Positions 52,319-60,870 of a stretch of 64,000 bases of DNA are shown in pieces; within the stretch, counting starts at the first letter, position 1, and each line of letters begins with the position of its first letter. The translations under genes and the position numbers were made by a program. The stretch spans positions 82,915 to 146,914 of the forward strand of contig NZ_SSOA01000011.1 in the NCBI RefSeq assembly GCF_004801395.1, read 5' to 3'. Source of the DNA: Gillisella terrae (GTDB lineage: Bacteria > Pseudomonadota > Alphaproteobacteria > Rhizobiales > Rhizobiaceae). The notes beneath the pieces were generated by a model. That model was not told the origin of the DNA and ran no database searches. It worked only from the letters and a program-made list of their open reading frames with translations.

Positions 52319-52328
52319 TTGTCGACAA
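52319..52328. promoter_or_regulatory. Palindrome TTGTCGACAA, candidate GntR operator
   Basis: A perfect 10-bp palindrome in the gap between the GntR gene and the DHDPS-family gene, of the TTGT-N2-ACAA kind bound by FCD-group GntR proteins. A second palindrome CTGTACGACAG lies at 52287-52297. Binding is inferred. Confidence 0.45.
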
Positions 52329-52342
52329 GAAATCTTGTGCGC

Positions 52343-53047
52343 TCAAAGAGCAATGTCGAGCCTTTCATCACGAACCAGCATTTTCTTTACCTGCTCAACA
52401 ATTTGTTCGGCGTGTTCGCGGGCCAGCCGCTCGGAGAGATCCAGATTGCGATCAGCAATGGCGGCAATCATCTCATCATGTTCAACCACGAAACGCTGGG
52501 GCAGGCGGTCATCATAGGACTGGTAATACAGCCGCAAAATACGCCGCCCCTCATCAAGCAGCCGTTTGAACAGGGCGGTAAAATAGGGATTGCGACCCGC
52601 TTCTGCGATGGAGAGATGAAAGGCGGCGTTGGTGGCAATCATCGACAGCGCATTTTGCGCGTTCACCGCAGCCGTAAAGGCGGCCTGATCGTTGCGAATG
52701 CGCACCAGATCATCTGCATTGTGATATTGCGCGGCAAGCTTGGTGGTGACCCGATACATCAATGTGAGCGCATCGAAATAGGTGTGCATGTTGAGAAAAT
52801 CGATGTTCGACACCATGGTCGAGCGGTTTGGCAATGTCTCAATCAACCCTTCGCCTGCCAATCGCACCAGCGCCTCGCGGATCGGCGTTCGCGACATTTT
52901 GAAACGGTCGGCAAGCTGCACTTCATCGACAAAACTGCCGGGTGACAGGACCAGATCCAGAATCTCATCGCGCAAAATGTCATAGACCATTTTCACGCCT
53001 GAGCCGCGTTTGCGCTCACTCTGAGGCATTGTGTCCAAATCTGTCAT
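52343..53047 (-). CDS. GntR family regulator, FCD domain
   Basis: A 234-residue repressor-type regulator. Winged helix: DEVQLADRFKMSRTPIREAL (about 41-60), wing LIETLPNRSTMVSNI; then an all-helical FCD ligand domain with metal-binding-type HLSIAEAGRNPYFTALF and VVEHDEMIAAIADRN. The start is one of several close ATGs; 53047 was chosen for its spacing from AGAGAG. It probably controls the DHDPS-family gene downstream on the same strand. Confidence 0.88.
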   Translation of the reverse strand: MTDLDTMPQSERKRGSGVKMVYDILRDEILDLVLSPGSFVDEVQLADRFKMSRTPIREALVRLAGEGLIETLPNRSTMVSNIDFLNMHTYFDALTLMYRVTTKLAAQYHNADDLVRIRNDQAAFTAAVNAQNALSMIATNAAFHLSIAEAGRNPYFTALFKRLLDEGRRILRLYYQSYDDRLPQRFVVEHDEMIAAIADRNLDLSERLAREHAEQIVEQVKKMLVRDERLDIAL

Positions 53048-53189
53048 GATCATCATCTCTCTTGCCATGCGCTGCGGTCGTCATTTTGCCCACAATTGTC
53101 TACACGCTTTTTCGCCGCGCCACCGTCTAAAATGTGACGTGTTCTCTCTCTCTTCTTGCTGATCGAAAGAACAGGATCTCCTCACCGTA

Positions 53190-53954
53190 TCAAGATCTGA
53201 ACCAGCCCAGACCATCCAGCGTATGGCCGCGCGGGATATACTCGCAACCGACAAAACCCTGATAATCGAGCTCATCCAGCAGGGTGAACAGATAGGGATA
53301 GTTCAGCTCTTCATCATCTGGTTCATGGCGCGAGGGAACACTGGCAATCTGCACATGGCCGGTCATGGGGATAAATTTGCGCAACCGTGAGGACACATCG
53401 CCGTGGATGATCTGGCAGTGGTAGATGTCAAATTGCAGTTTCACATTGCTCAAGCCGAGGTTTGCAATAAATTCTGCCGCCCCATCGACATTGTTGAGGA
53501 AATAGCCCGGCATGTTGCGCGGGTTAATCGGCTCCAGCAAAAGCGAAATCCCCCGCTCGGAAAGTTTTTCCGCGGCATAAACCACCGAGCGGTGATAGGC
53601 CTCTTTTGCTGCGGGGTCGCGAGGGTCTGCCAGACCGGCCATCAAATGCAAGCGCTTGGCACCCACCGCCTCCGCATAGTCCAGCCCTTTGGCAATCGAG
53701 GCTGTCAGATCATCGAAACGTGAGCCAAGGGCGGCCAGGCCGCGCTCGCCAGCCTGCCAATCGCCGGGCGGCAGATTGAACATCGCTTGGGTCAAGCCGT
53801 TGCGCGTCAGGCGATCGGCAACGGCTTCCGGCTTTTCGTCATAGGGAAATAAATATTCAACGGCGGAAAAGCCCGCGTCTGCCGCCGCATCAAACCGATC
53901 CAGAAACGACCATTCATTGAACATCATCGTCAGATTGGCAGCAAAGACCGGCAT
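53190..53954 (-). CDS. Hydroxypyruvate isomerase-like TIM-barrel protein (Hyi/OtnI family)
   Basis: A 254-residue sugar isomerase/epimerase. PVFAANLTMMFNEWSFLDRF is the typical Hyi start; LLLEPINPRNMPGYFLNN and VGCEYIPRGHTLDGL carry the two metal-binding Glu residues. Relatives interconvert hydroxypyruvate and tartronate semialdehyde or 2-oxo-tetronates. It ends the minus-strand operon with the mutarotase, lactonase and transporter genes. ATG at 53954 is chosen because the family begins MP-FAANL; other in-frame starts are 12 and 27 bases upstream. Confidence 0.82.
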   Translation of the reverse strand: MPVFAANLTMMFNEWSFLDRFDAAADAGFSAVEYLFPYDEKPEAVADRLTRNGLTQAMFNLPPGDWQAGERGLAALGSRFDDLTASIAKGLDYAEAVGAKRLHLMAGLADPRDPAAKEAYHRSVVYAAEKLSERGISLLLEPINPRNMPGYFLNNVDGAAEFIANLGLSNVKLQFDIYHCQIIHGDVSSRLRKFIPMTGHVQIASVPSRHEPDDEELNYPYLFTLLDELDYQGFVGCEYIPRGHTLDGLGWFRS

Positions 53955-54022
53955 AGCGTCTTCTTTCATTACAAAGGACAAGTTTCTCCACGTAACGAAC
54001 AGATATAATCAGCAACAGCACC

Positions 54023-54358
54023 TCAATCCATATGGAAAACCGGCTCCATCATCGCCCACCATTCGCCGTCTTTTCGCGTTGCAAGCGGGGCCTGGCAGGG
54101 AATGCAAAAAGACCACCATTCCTGATTTTTAGGGTTGGCAGCCATTTTGGCCATGTCGGCTTCATAATCAGTGCCGTGGTATTCATAATAACCAAACAGC
54201 AGATTTTCCGGCTCACGCAGAAAAATCGTATAATTGGCAATATTGCAGTCGGCGAGCAGCGCCAGAATTTCCGGCCACACAGCAGCATGCAGCCGCTTGT
54301 AGGTGTCCAACATATCCGGCTTGACGCCAATAACCATGCCCATGCGTTGCATCATCAT
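54023..54358 (-). CDS. L-rhamnose/L-fucose mutarotase-like protein (RhaM family)
   Basis: A 111-residue dimeric ferredoxin-like-fold protein that speeds anomer interconversion of a 6-deoxy-sugar. RMGMVIGVKPDMLDTYKRLH, VWPEILALLADCNIANYTIF and GYYEYHGTDYEADM are the RhaM blocks, with the active-site His in RLH and Tyr-rich strand. It overlaps the stop of the lactonase gene (ATGATG). In this setting L-fucose is the likely sugar, though the family was named for rhamnose. Confidence 0.9.
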   Translation of the reverse strand: MMMQRMGMVIGVKPDMLDTYKRLHAAVWPEILALLADCNIANYTIFLREPENLLFGYYEYHGTDYEADMAKMAANPKNQEWWSFCIPCQAPLATRKDGEWWAMMEPVFHMD

Positions 54359-55167
54359 ATCCTGTAAAATCGAGCTGCGTTGCCACCAAACACCTTGGCA
54401 TGGTGTTCTCTCAAAACAATGTCTTCACACTGGGAAAGCCAGTTTTTGTAATCGCCAGCCAGGCGCAAAACCGGCCAGTCGCTGCCCCACAACACCCGGT
54501 CGGGGCCAAAAAGATCGAGAATTGTCTCAATATAGGGGCGTAAGCTTTCCAGCTTTTGGCTGCCAGCTTCGGTCAAAAGGCCAGATAGCTTGCAATGCAC
54601 CGTTGGGCAGGCGGCAAGCCGTGCCATATCCTTTTGCCAGTCAATGAACCGCCCGTGCGCGATTTCGGGCTTCGCCCCGTGATCAATCACCACCCGGAGA
54701 TCGGGTGTACGCTCAACCCGTTGCAATAACCCCTTCAACTGCCTTGGCAGAACCAGCGCGTCAAAGGCCAGATCAAGGGCAACAATGGTGGCGATGGCGG
54801 AATCAAGATCGTGCCGGGCAATCCAGTCATCGTCAGGCAGGCTCTGGAGCATAGGCCGAAGGCCCTTGAGCCTTGGATTGGCTGAGAGCCGGGCGATCTG
54901 CTCACTGGCGTCGGCGGCGCTGAGATCAACCCAGCCGATGACACCTTTGATAAAGGGGTTTTCCGCCGCCAAAGCCAGCATAAATGCGGTGTCTTCTGCC
55001 CTCTCCATGGTTTGCACCAAAATGGTGCCATCCATATTGGCATCCTTTAACAGCGGCAGCAGATCATCGGGCGTAAAATCACGATAGATTGCTGCAAGCT
55101 CGGCAGGCGGCCACTCACCCTGACGATCTTTCAAAAACCAAAAATGCTGATGCGCGTCTATTCGCAT
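54355..55167 (-). CDS. Amidohydrolase-family sugar lactonase (L-fuconolactone hydrolase type)
   Basis: A 270-residue metal-dependent hydrolase of the amidohydrolase_2 group. RIDAHQHFW gives the first two metal His residues; VVIDHGAKP a further His; LWGSDWPVL the catalytic Asp. Opens L-fucono-1,5-lactone (or rhamnonolactone) to the acid. Seven bases downstream of the aldo-keto reductase that would make this lactone, and overlapping the mutarotase gene. Confidence 0.87.
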   Translation of the reverse strand: MRIDAHQHFWFLKDRQGEWPPAELAAIYRDFTPDDLLPLLKDANMDGTILVQTMERAEDTAFMLALAAENPFIKGVIGWVDLSAADASEQIARLSANPRLKGLRPMLQSLPDDDWIARHDLDSAIATIVALDLAFDALVLPRQLKGLLQRVERTPDLRVVIDHGAKPEIAHGRFIDWQKDMARLAACPTVHCKLSGLLTEAGSQKLESLRPYIETILDLFGPDRVLWGSDWPVLRLAGDYKNWLSQCEDIVLREHHAKVFGGNAARFYRI

Positions 55168-55173
55168 GGTTTA

Positions 55174-56184
55174 TCATCCAGCCGATGGCAAAGGTGCGTC
55201 TGGATCAATCAGCGCCTGCGCCTTAAGCGCATGCCAAAATTCGTCCGCAATGCTCTCCTCCAGCCAATCGACATTGCTTGAAATCTGCCCGCCATTGCGC
55301 GCACCTGAGACCACGGAGACGGTTGCCGGATGGGCGAGTGGAAATTGCAAGGCGGCAGCTTGCAGGCTCACGCCCATGTCATCGCAGAGCTTTTGCAGCG
55401 CCTCGACCCGCTTCAGCAAATCTGCCGGCGCATCCTCATAATTAAACTTTCGATTGCCCGCCAGAATGCCAGAGTTAAAGGCTCCCGCAATGACAATGGC
55501 CGTGCCTGCCTTTACACAATCATTCATAAAACCGAGGCTGTGTTGCTCGAGCAGCGTATAGCGCCCCGCCAGCATGGCGACATCGATGTGGGTTTCCGCC
55601 ATTGCATCGCGCACCACTTCCCACTCATTCACACCAAGGCCGATGGCTTTGACCGCCCCTTGCTCTTTCAGAGTATTCAAGGCCTTGAAACCACCGCCTT
55701 TGGTCAGCTGCGCCCAATAATGCGCATTTTGATCGCCATGGGTGACGGTGCCGATGTCATGAATGTAGAGAATATCGGGATCAATCACCCCCAGCCGCTT
55801 CTGGCTATCCTCAAACGAGCGTAAAATGCCGTCATGGCTGTAATCATAGACGCCTTGAAAGGGTAGGGGATTGATAAAGCCGTTTGCTTCATCACCCATG
55901 TTTGCATCCGGCTGCATCAGCCGTCCCACCTTGGTGCTGACCACATAATCCTTGCGTGGTTTATCTGTCAGCATGGTGCCCAGGCGTAATTCCGAGCGGC
56001 TATGGCCATAATGGGGAGCCGTGTCAAAATAGCGAATACCGCGCTCCCACGCCGCATCAAAAGCGGTTTTGCACTCTTCATAGCTGGTCAGGCGATAAAG
56101 ATTGCCCATCTGGGCGCAGCCAAGGCCCATGGTGGTGACTGTGAGATCAATGTTCGGCAGGCGGCGCGCATCAGACGGTTTCAT
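55174..56184 (-). CDS. Aldo-keto reductase, L-fucose (D-threo-aldose) 1-dehydrogenase type
   Basis: A 336-residue AKR. The Asp/Tyr/Lys/His tetrad is visible in YFDTAPHYGHSRSELRLG (Asp, Tyr), VVSTKVGRLM (Lys) and LYIHDIGTVT (His). The YFDTAPHYG-SE-RLG form is that of L-fucose/D-threo-aldose dehydrogenases and pyridoxal dehydrogenases. First enzyme of the oxidative L-fucose route: sugar to lactone with NAD(P). A hairpin precedes it, lowering its level compared with the binding protein upstream. Confidence 0.86.
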   Translation of the reverse strand: MKPSDARRLPNIDLTVTTMGLGCAQMGNLYRLTSYEECKTAFDAAWERGIRYFDTAPHYGHSRSELRLGTMLTDKPRKDYVVSTKVGRLMQPDANMGDEANGFINPLPFQGVYDYSHDGILRSFEDSQKRLGVIDPDILYIHDIGTVTHGDQNAHYWAQLTKGGGFKALNTLKEQGAVKAIGLGVNEWEVVRDAMAETHIDVAMLAGRYTLLEQHSLGFMNDCVKAGTAIVIAGAFNSGILAGNRKFNYEDAPADLLKRVEALQKLCDDMGVSLQAAALQFPLAHPATVSVVSGARNGGQISSNVDWLEESIADEFWHALKAQALIDPDAPLPSAG

Positions 56185-56208
56185 AAGATCATGGTCCTTA
56201 ACGAAAAG

Positions 56209-56234
56209 AGCCGCAGGCGTGCGGGCCTGCGGCT
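56209..56234 (-). terminator. Intercistronic terminator-like hairpin after the binding-protein gene
   Basis: AGCCGCAGGC and GCCTGCGGCT pair over a 6-base loop, followed on the minus strand by CTTTTCG; ten bases past the binding-protein stop and 24 before the aldo-keto reductase start. A partial terminator or stabilising hairpin inside the operon. Confidence 0.6.
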
Positions 56235-56244
56235 GGATGAGAGA

Positions 56245-57186
56245 TCAATAGAGGACGTTTTTGGCTTCCGGCTTGTCGATATTGTCCTTGGTCACCAGCA
56301 CAACGCCGGTGTCGACAAATTTCTCGACCTTTTCTTTCTTCAGCACTTTCATCAGGGTCTCAATGCCCTTCTCACCCATCTGGTAGGAACCCTGCACCGC
56401 GATGGCTGCGAGCGTTCCGTCTTTGACAAAGTTTTGCAGATCGGTGTTGCCGTCAAAGCCGATGGCCACAACCTTGCCAGCGCGGCCCGATTGCACAAGG
56501 GCGCGGCCCATGCCGATGGCTGTTGGCTCGTTGGCACCAAAAACGCCCTTCAGATCGGGATTGGCGGCCAGCATATCCGTGGTCTGGTTCAAAGCCGTTG
56601 CCATCTGTGACTGGGAATAGAAAGGTCCAACAATCTGAAGCTTGGAATGGGCCTTGATGTAATCGGTAAAGCCACCGACGCGACCGATTTCCGAGCCAGC
56701 GCCTGCCACATAGGACATGATGGCGATTTTGCCGGTGGTGCCCACCTTTTCAATCATTTCCTTGGCGCAAAGCTCGCCCGCTTTCTTGTTGTCGGTCGAC
56801 AGGAAGGACTGGTAATATTTATCGGCACCCTTGGCCAATTGGCTGTCAATGACGATCACCGGGATATGGGCTTCCCAGGCTTTCTTCACCGCAGGCACCA
56901 AAGCATCCGGGTCAGATGGGGCCAGCACAATGCCCGCCACTTTGCGGTTCACGGCATTTTCGACCATGTTGACTTCATCGGCAATGGCCGATTCCGAGGC
57001 CGGACCCTGGAAGGTCATGGTGTAATCACCACCGGCCTTTTTAATGGCGGCATCAGCGCCCTTTTGCACATTCTGCCAATAGGTCGAGTTGACGGTTTTC
57101 ACAATCACCGCAATTTCGGCGGCGCTGGCAGGCACACTCGCCAGGCTGGCAACAGATGCCAAAGCTGCAATCAAAAACGTCTTCAT
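56245..57186 (-). CDS. Sugar ABC transporter substrate-binding protein (RbsB-like)
   Basis: Periplasmic binding protein of the ribose/CUT2 group, 313 residues. Signal peptide KTFLIAALASVASLASVPAS, cleaved at ASA-AE. IAVIVKTVNSTYWQNVQKGA is the classical RbsB first strand; GANEPTAIGMGRALVQSGRA and VAIGFDGNTDLQNFVKDG are the hinge and ligand blocks. With the mutarotase and fucose enzymes downstream, a 6-deoxyhexose is the probable ligand. Confidence 0.92.
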   Translation of the reverse strand: MKTFLIAALASVASLASVPASAAEIAVIVKTVNSTYWQNVQKGADAAIKKAGGDYTMTFQGPASESAIADEVNMVENAVNRKVAGIVLAPSDPDALVPAVKKAWEAHIPVIVIDSQLAKGADKYYQSFLSTDNKKAGELCAKEMIEKVGTTGKIAIMSYVAGAGSEIGRVGGFTDYIKAHSKLQIVGPFYSQSQMATALNQTTDMLAANPDLKGVFGANEPTAIGMGRALVQSGRAGKVVAIGFDGNTDLQNFVKDGTLAAIAVQGSYQMGEKGIETLMKVLKKEKVEKFVDTGVVLVTKDNIDKPEAKNVLY

Positions 57187-57265
57187 AAGGTTCTCCTCCG
57201 GTTATCTGGCTCAAAAGCCGTTGTGTGAAAGAACACTCCTCTGTTCCTTCTTATCTCTGGGCATA

Positions 57266-58312
57266 TCAGCGGCGGTTGCGGAGCTGGTCGATCCATACCG
57301 TGCCAAGAATGACAAGGCCGATGATGATTTGCTGGGTGAAGGCCGAAACGCCGTTCATATTCAAACCATTGCGCAAGATGCCAATCACAAAGGCACCAAT
57401 GGCGGTGCCGGAAATGGTGCCCACACCACCAATCAAAGAGGTGCCACCAATCACGGCGCTGGCAATGGCATCCAACTCATACATCACGCCTTCATTCGGC
57501 TGGCCAGTAACGAGGCGCGACATCAGCACGCAGCCGGTCAGGCCTGCCAGCGTGCCAGACAGCACATAGGTGAAGACGGTGATGCGGGCGACATTGACGC
57601 CGGACAGACGTGCTGCATCCGAATTGGAACCAACCGCATAAATATGGCGTCCCAAGACCGAGCGGTTCAGCATGAAGGCCACCGCCAAGGCAATCACCAC
57701 CATCAGAATGACGGGATAGGGAATGCCCGGAAAGGTCACGTTGGGAAAACCATCATCGCCAATCGTCACCATGCGCATGAAAGCGCCATTGCCCAGCTCG
57801 CCAAAGGCTTCGCCAAGACCTGAAACAGCACGCGCATCGGTAATTTGAAGCGCCACACCACGGGCAATCAACATCATGCCAAGGGTGGCAATAAACGGCG
57901 GGAGCCGCAGCCGGGTGACAACAAAACCGTTGATGGCACCGCAAACCGTGCCGGTGAAAATGCCCAGACACATCGCCAATGCCACCGGCCACTGCCAATC
58001 ACGCACCGCAATGGCGGCAACCACGCCCGACAAGGCCAGCACCGAGCCAACAGAAAGGTCAATACCGCCAGTGATGATAACGCAAGTGGCCCCAATGCCC
58101 AAAAAGGCGATGGAGGTGACCTGAAGCGCCACCGTCATGCCGTTATCAATGCTGAAAAAGGCGGGGCTGGTGGCTGCGAAAATCGCAATCAGCACAATGA
58201 GGCTGCCGAGGGCTGCGAACTTCTGGATCAAATCTTTCTGGCGATCGCTAAACCGTGCCTGCTTCTGCTCGGATGCGGGCGGCATGCCATTTTCTTTTAC
58301 GGCATTGGTCAT
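57266..58312 (-). CDS. Sugar ABC transporter permease (RbsC-like)
   Basis: Permease of the CUT2 family, 348 residues, about eight to ten membrane segments. FLGIGATCVIITGGIDLSVG and GAINGFVVTRLRLPPFIATL are strongly conserved RbsC blocks; VYAVGSN-type HIYAVGSNSDAARLSGVN the ATPase contact. Its ATG overlaps the stop of the ATPase gene (ATGA). Confidence 0.93.
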   Translation of the reverse strand: MTNAVKENGMPPASEQKQARFSDRQKDLIQKFAALGSLIVLIAIFAATSPAFFSIDNGMTVALQVTSIAFLGIGATCVIITGGIDLSVGSVLALSGVVAAIAVRDWQWPVALAMCLGIFTGTVCGAINGFVVTRLRLPPFIATLGMMLIARGVALQITDARAVSGLGEAFGELGNGAFMRMVTIGDDGFPNVTFPGIPYPVILMVVIALAVAFMLNRSVLGRHIYAVGSNSDAARLSGVNVARITVFTYVLSGTLAGLTGCVLMSRLVTGQPNEGVMYELDAIASAVIGGTSLIGGVGTISGTAIGAFVIGILRNGLNMNGVSAFTQQIIIGLVILGTVWIDQLRNRR

Positions 58313-59880
58313 GGCCTGCTCCCCTGATAGCCCGATGCAAAACGCATAATCTCCTCCTGATTGGTCTTGCGTGTTTCCAGAATGGCCATGATCCGGCCCT
58401 GATGAAACACCGCGACACGATCTGTCATGCCGAGAATTTCCGGCAGTTCCGAACTGATCAGCACCACGCCAATGCCATCGGCTGCCAACTCATCCATAAT
58501 TTTGTAAATGGCGAACTTGGCCCCCACATCGATGCCGCGCGTCGGCTCATCAAAAAACAGCACTTTGGATTGACGAAACAGCCATTTGCCAATGATGATC
58601 TTTTGCTGATTACCACCTGACAGCAGCCGAACCGGCTGCTGAATAGACGGCGTGCGCACATTCAGCTTATCAACATAGTGACGGGCAACGGCATCATGAC
58701 GCTTGTTATCAACCAAGCCATAGCGATTGGACACCGCTTCCATGTTGGCAAGTGTCATATTGGCGGCAACCGGCATTTTCAGCGCCAGCCCCTGGCTTTT
58801 GCGATCTTCAGACAGATAGGCAATGCCCTCCGCAATCGCATCACGCGGATTTTTAATGGAGAGTGGGCGGCCTTGATAGGCGATTTCACCAGAATCCAGC
58901 GGGTCAGCTCCAAAAATGGCACGGGCGACCTCGGTTCTGCCAGCCCCCATCAGGCCAGCAAAACCGAGGATTTCCCCGCGCCGTAAACTGAAATGAATAT
59001 CGGAAAACACACCGGCACGGTTAAGCCCTTTGGCTTCCAGCAGGACATCTTCTGTTGGGGTCGAGATCCGCTCTGGAAATTTCTCTTCCAAGGCGCGCCC
59101 CACCATGCGCGAGACAATCTCATCGACGGTGGTAGCCGCAAAATCACTGGTGCCGACATATTTTCCGTCGCGCAACACAGTCACACGGTCAACAATTTCC
59201 GCCATTTCATCAAGACGATGGGAGATATAGACGATGCCAACGCCAGAGGCTTTCAATTCGTGGATCACCTTGAATAGCAGCCGCGTTTCCTGCTCGGTCA
59301 GCGATGAGGTCGGCTCGTCCATAATCAGCACTTCGGCTTTGAGCGACAGCGCCTTGGCAATTTCCACCATCTGGCATTGGGCAACCGAGAGATTGCGCAC
59401 TATTGCATCCGGGCTGATATCCACACCCAGGCGATCCAGATGTATTTTTGCGTCCATCCGCAAGCGCTTACGATCCACCAATATGCGCGCGCCCAGCGTG
59501 TTCAGACGCGGCTCACGGGCCAGAAAGATGTTTTCGGCCACGGTGAGATGGGGCACCAGATTGAGTTCCTGGTGAATGATGGCAATGCCCGCCTGTTCGG
59601 CTTGCAGCGGCGATGAGAAATGAACTGATTGGCCTTTATAGACAATTTCACCAGCGCTTGGCTGATAGACACCGCTGATCACCTTCATCAAGGTCGATTT
59701 TCCAGCGCCATTCTCGCCACAGACGGCATGAACCTCGCCGGGCAACAAATCAAATTGAACGCCCGACAGCGCAAGAACACCCGGAAATTGCTTGGTAATG
59801 CTATTGAGAACAAGGATCGGCTGAGCATCCATTGACGCCTGAGACCGACGGTTCTCCACCTGCTTCGATGACGCGCTCAT
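58309..59880 (-). CDS. Sugar ABC transporter double ATPase (RbsA-like)
   Basis: ATPase subunit with two nucleotide-binding halves, 523 residues. Half 1 has CGENGAGKST, LSVAQCQMVEIAKAL and VLIMDEPTSSL; half 2 has the degenerate FAGLMGAGRTEVARAIFG, then LSGGNQQKIIIGKWL and VLFFDEPTRGIDVGAK, as usual in RbsA/XylG. AGGAGGAGAGG lies just before the start. First gene of the minus operon, divergent from a GntR regulator. Confidence 0.94.
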   Translation of the reverse strand: MSASSKQVENRRSQASMDAQPILVLNSITKQFPGVLALSGVQFDLLPGEVHAVCGENGAGKSTLMKVISGVYQPSAGEIVYKGQSVHFSSPLQAEQAGIAIIHQELNLVPHLTVAENIFLAREPRLNTLGARILVDRKRLRMDAKIHLDRLGVDISPDAIVRNLSVAQCQMVEIAKALSLKAEVLIMDEPTSSLTEQETRLLFKVIHELKASGVGIVYISHRLDEMAEIVDRVTVLRDGKYVGTSDFAATTVDEIVSRMVGRALEEKFPERISTPTEDVLLEAKGLNRAGVFSDIHFSLRRGEILGFAGLMGAGRTEVARAIFGADPLDSGEIAYQGRPLSIKNPRDAIAEGIAYLSEDRKSQGLALKMPVAANMTLANMEAVSNRYGLVDNKRHDAVARHYVDKLNVRTPSIQQPVRLLSGGNQQKIIIGKWLFRQSKVLFFDEPTRGIDVGAKFAIYKIMDELAADGIGVVLISSELPEILGMTDRVAVFHQGRIMAILETRKTNQEEIMRFASGYQGSRP

Positions 59881-59961
59881 AGCCTCTCCTCCTCATCAGC
59901 CACGGCAGCCCCTCCACAAGGCCGATCTGACTGATGATCAGCATTAGCCACCAACATTAAA

Positions 59962-59974
59962 TTGGTCAAGCCAG
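59962..59974. promoter_or_regulatory. TTGGTCAAGCCAG, candidate GntR operator (site 1)
   Basis: TTGG-N5-CCAG in the divergent gap between the transporter and GntR genes. It matches site 2 at 60045 in form (TTGGT-A-GCCA). ACCAACATTAAATTGGT just to its left adds another inverted repeat sharing the TTGGT half. FadR-group GntR proteins bind TGGT/ACCA-type palindromes. Confidence 0.45.
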
Positions 59975-60044
59975 TTTTATCAGCTCGATAAATTTTCCCG
60001 TAAAAATGACTGGAAATGAAATTTATTGCCAGACGCTTCGAGTT

Positions 60045-60057
60045 TTGGTAAGGCCAA
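60045..60057. promoter_or_regulatory. TTGGTAAGGCCAA, candidate GntR operator (site 2)
   Basis: Perfect TTGG-N5-CCAA palindrome 53 bp before the GntR start, 83 bp from site 1. The pair could allow the regulator to control both divergent operons. Confidence 0.5.
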
Positions 60058-60110
60058 TTAAAGCGACAATCAACAGCGTCACTTACGGTGAATCACCAAC
60101 ACGGATCGTC

Positions 60111-60794
60111 ATGGAGCAAAAATTCGAAACACGCAGGCTCTATCAGCAGGTGGCCGACCAGATCCGTCAGTTCATTGCGGGCAGTGGCTTTGGTCCCGGC
60201 ACGCGCCTGCCCAGCGAGCGTGATCTTGCCCAACAGCTTGGCGTCTCAAGACCCTCGTTGCGCGAAGCGTTGATTGCGCTGGAAATCGACGGCACGGTCG
60301 AAATCCGCATGGGATCCGGCGTCTACGTCGCGTTAGAGCGCGAAAATCCCATCGTGGTCACGGAATCCTTTGGCGAAAGCCCCTCGGAATTGATGCAGGC
60401 TCGCATTGTAATTGAAGGCTCAACCACCTTGCTGGCCGCAAGCCGCATGGAGGCTGCAACTCTCGCCACATTGCGCGGCATTATCGAAGGCATGCGCAAT
60501 GAAATCGCGCAGGGACGCCACCCCTTGGAGCTGGACCGACAGTTTCATCTGACAATCGTTGCGCAATCGGGCAATTCCGTTCTTGAGCGTATCGTCGGCT
60601 CCTTGTTTGATGAACGCTACAGCCCTTTGGCTGAGCGGTTGCAGGATCGCACCGAAAGTCTGCAATCCTGGCAAGAGGCGCTGGATGAGCATGAGGCCAT
60701 TTTAAACGCGCTTGAAGCGCGAGAGCCATTGCTGGCGCAAGCTGCAATGCAAACACATCTCGGCGCATCCAGACGCCGTTGGACAGAGGGCTGA
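60111..60794 (+). CDS. GntR family regulator, FadR subfamily
   Basis: A 227-residue regulator. Winged helix with RLPSERDLAQQLGVSRPSLR (about 33-52) and wing GTVEIRMGSGVYVAL; FCD domain with EARE-type DRQFHLTIVAQSGNSVLERI and ALDEHEAILNALEAREP. Like LldR/ExuR-type sugar-acid regulators. ATG at 60111 gives the normal short leader. Divergent from the transporter operon and first of the plus-strand genes for keto-deoxy-acid breakdown, so it probably represses both until a sugar acid appears. Confidence 0.9.
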   Translation: MEQKFETRRLYQQVADQIRQFIAGSGFGPGTRLPSERDLAQQLGVSRPSLREALIALEIDGTVEIRMGSGVYVALERENPIVVTESFGESPSELMQARIVIEGSTTLLAASRMEAATLATLRGIIEGMRNEIAQGRHPLELDRQFHLTIVAQSGNSVLERIVGSLFDERYSPLAERLQDRTESLQSWQEALDEHEAILNALEAREPLLAQAAMQTHLGASRRRWTEG

Positions 60795-60870
60795 AATCCG
60801 CAAAATAGGCTTTCCAATTGCCATAATGTCATGCTGCATTGCGGCCGTATTGATCTGAGGAGGAAATTCA

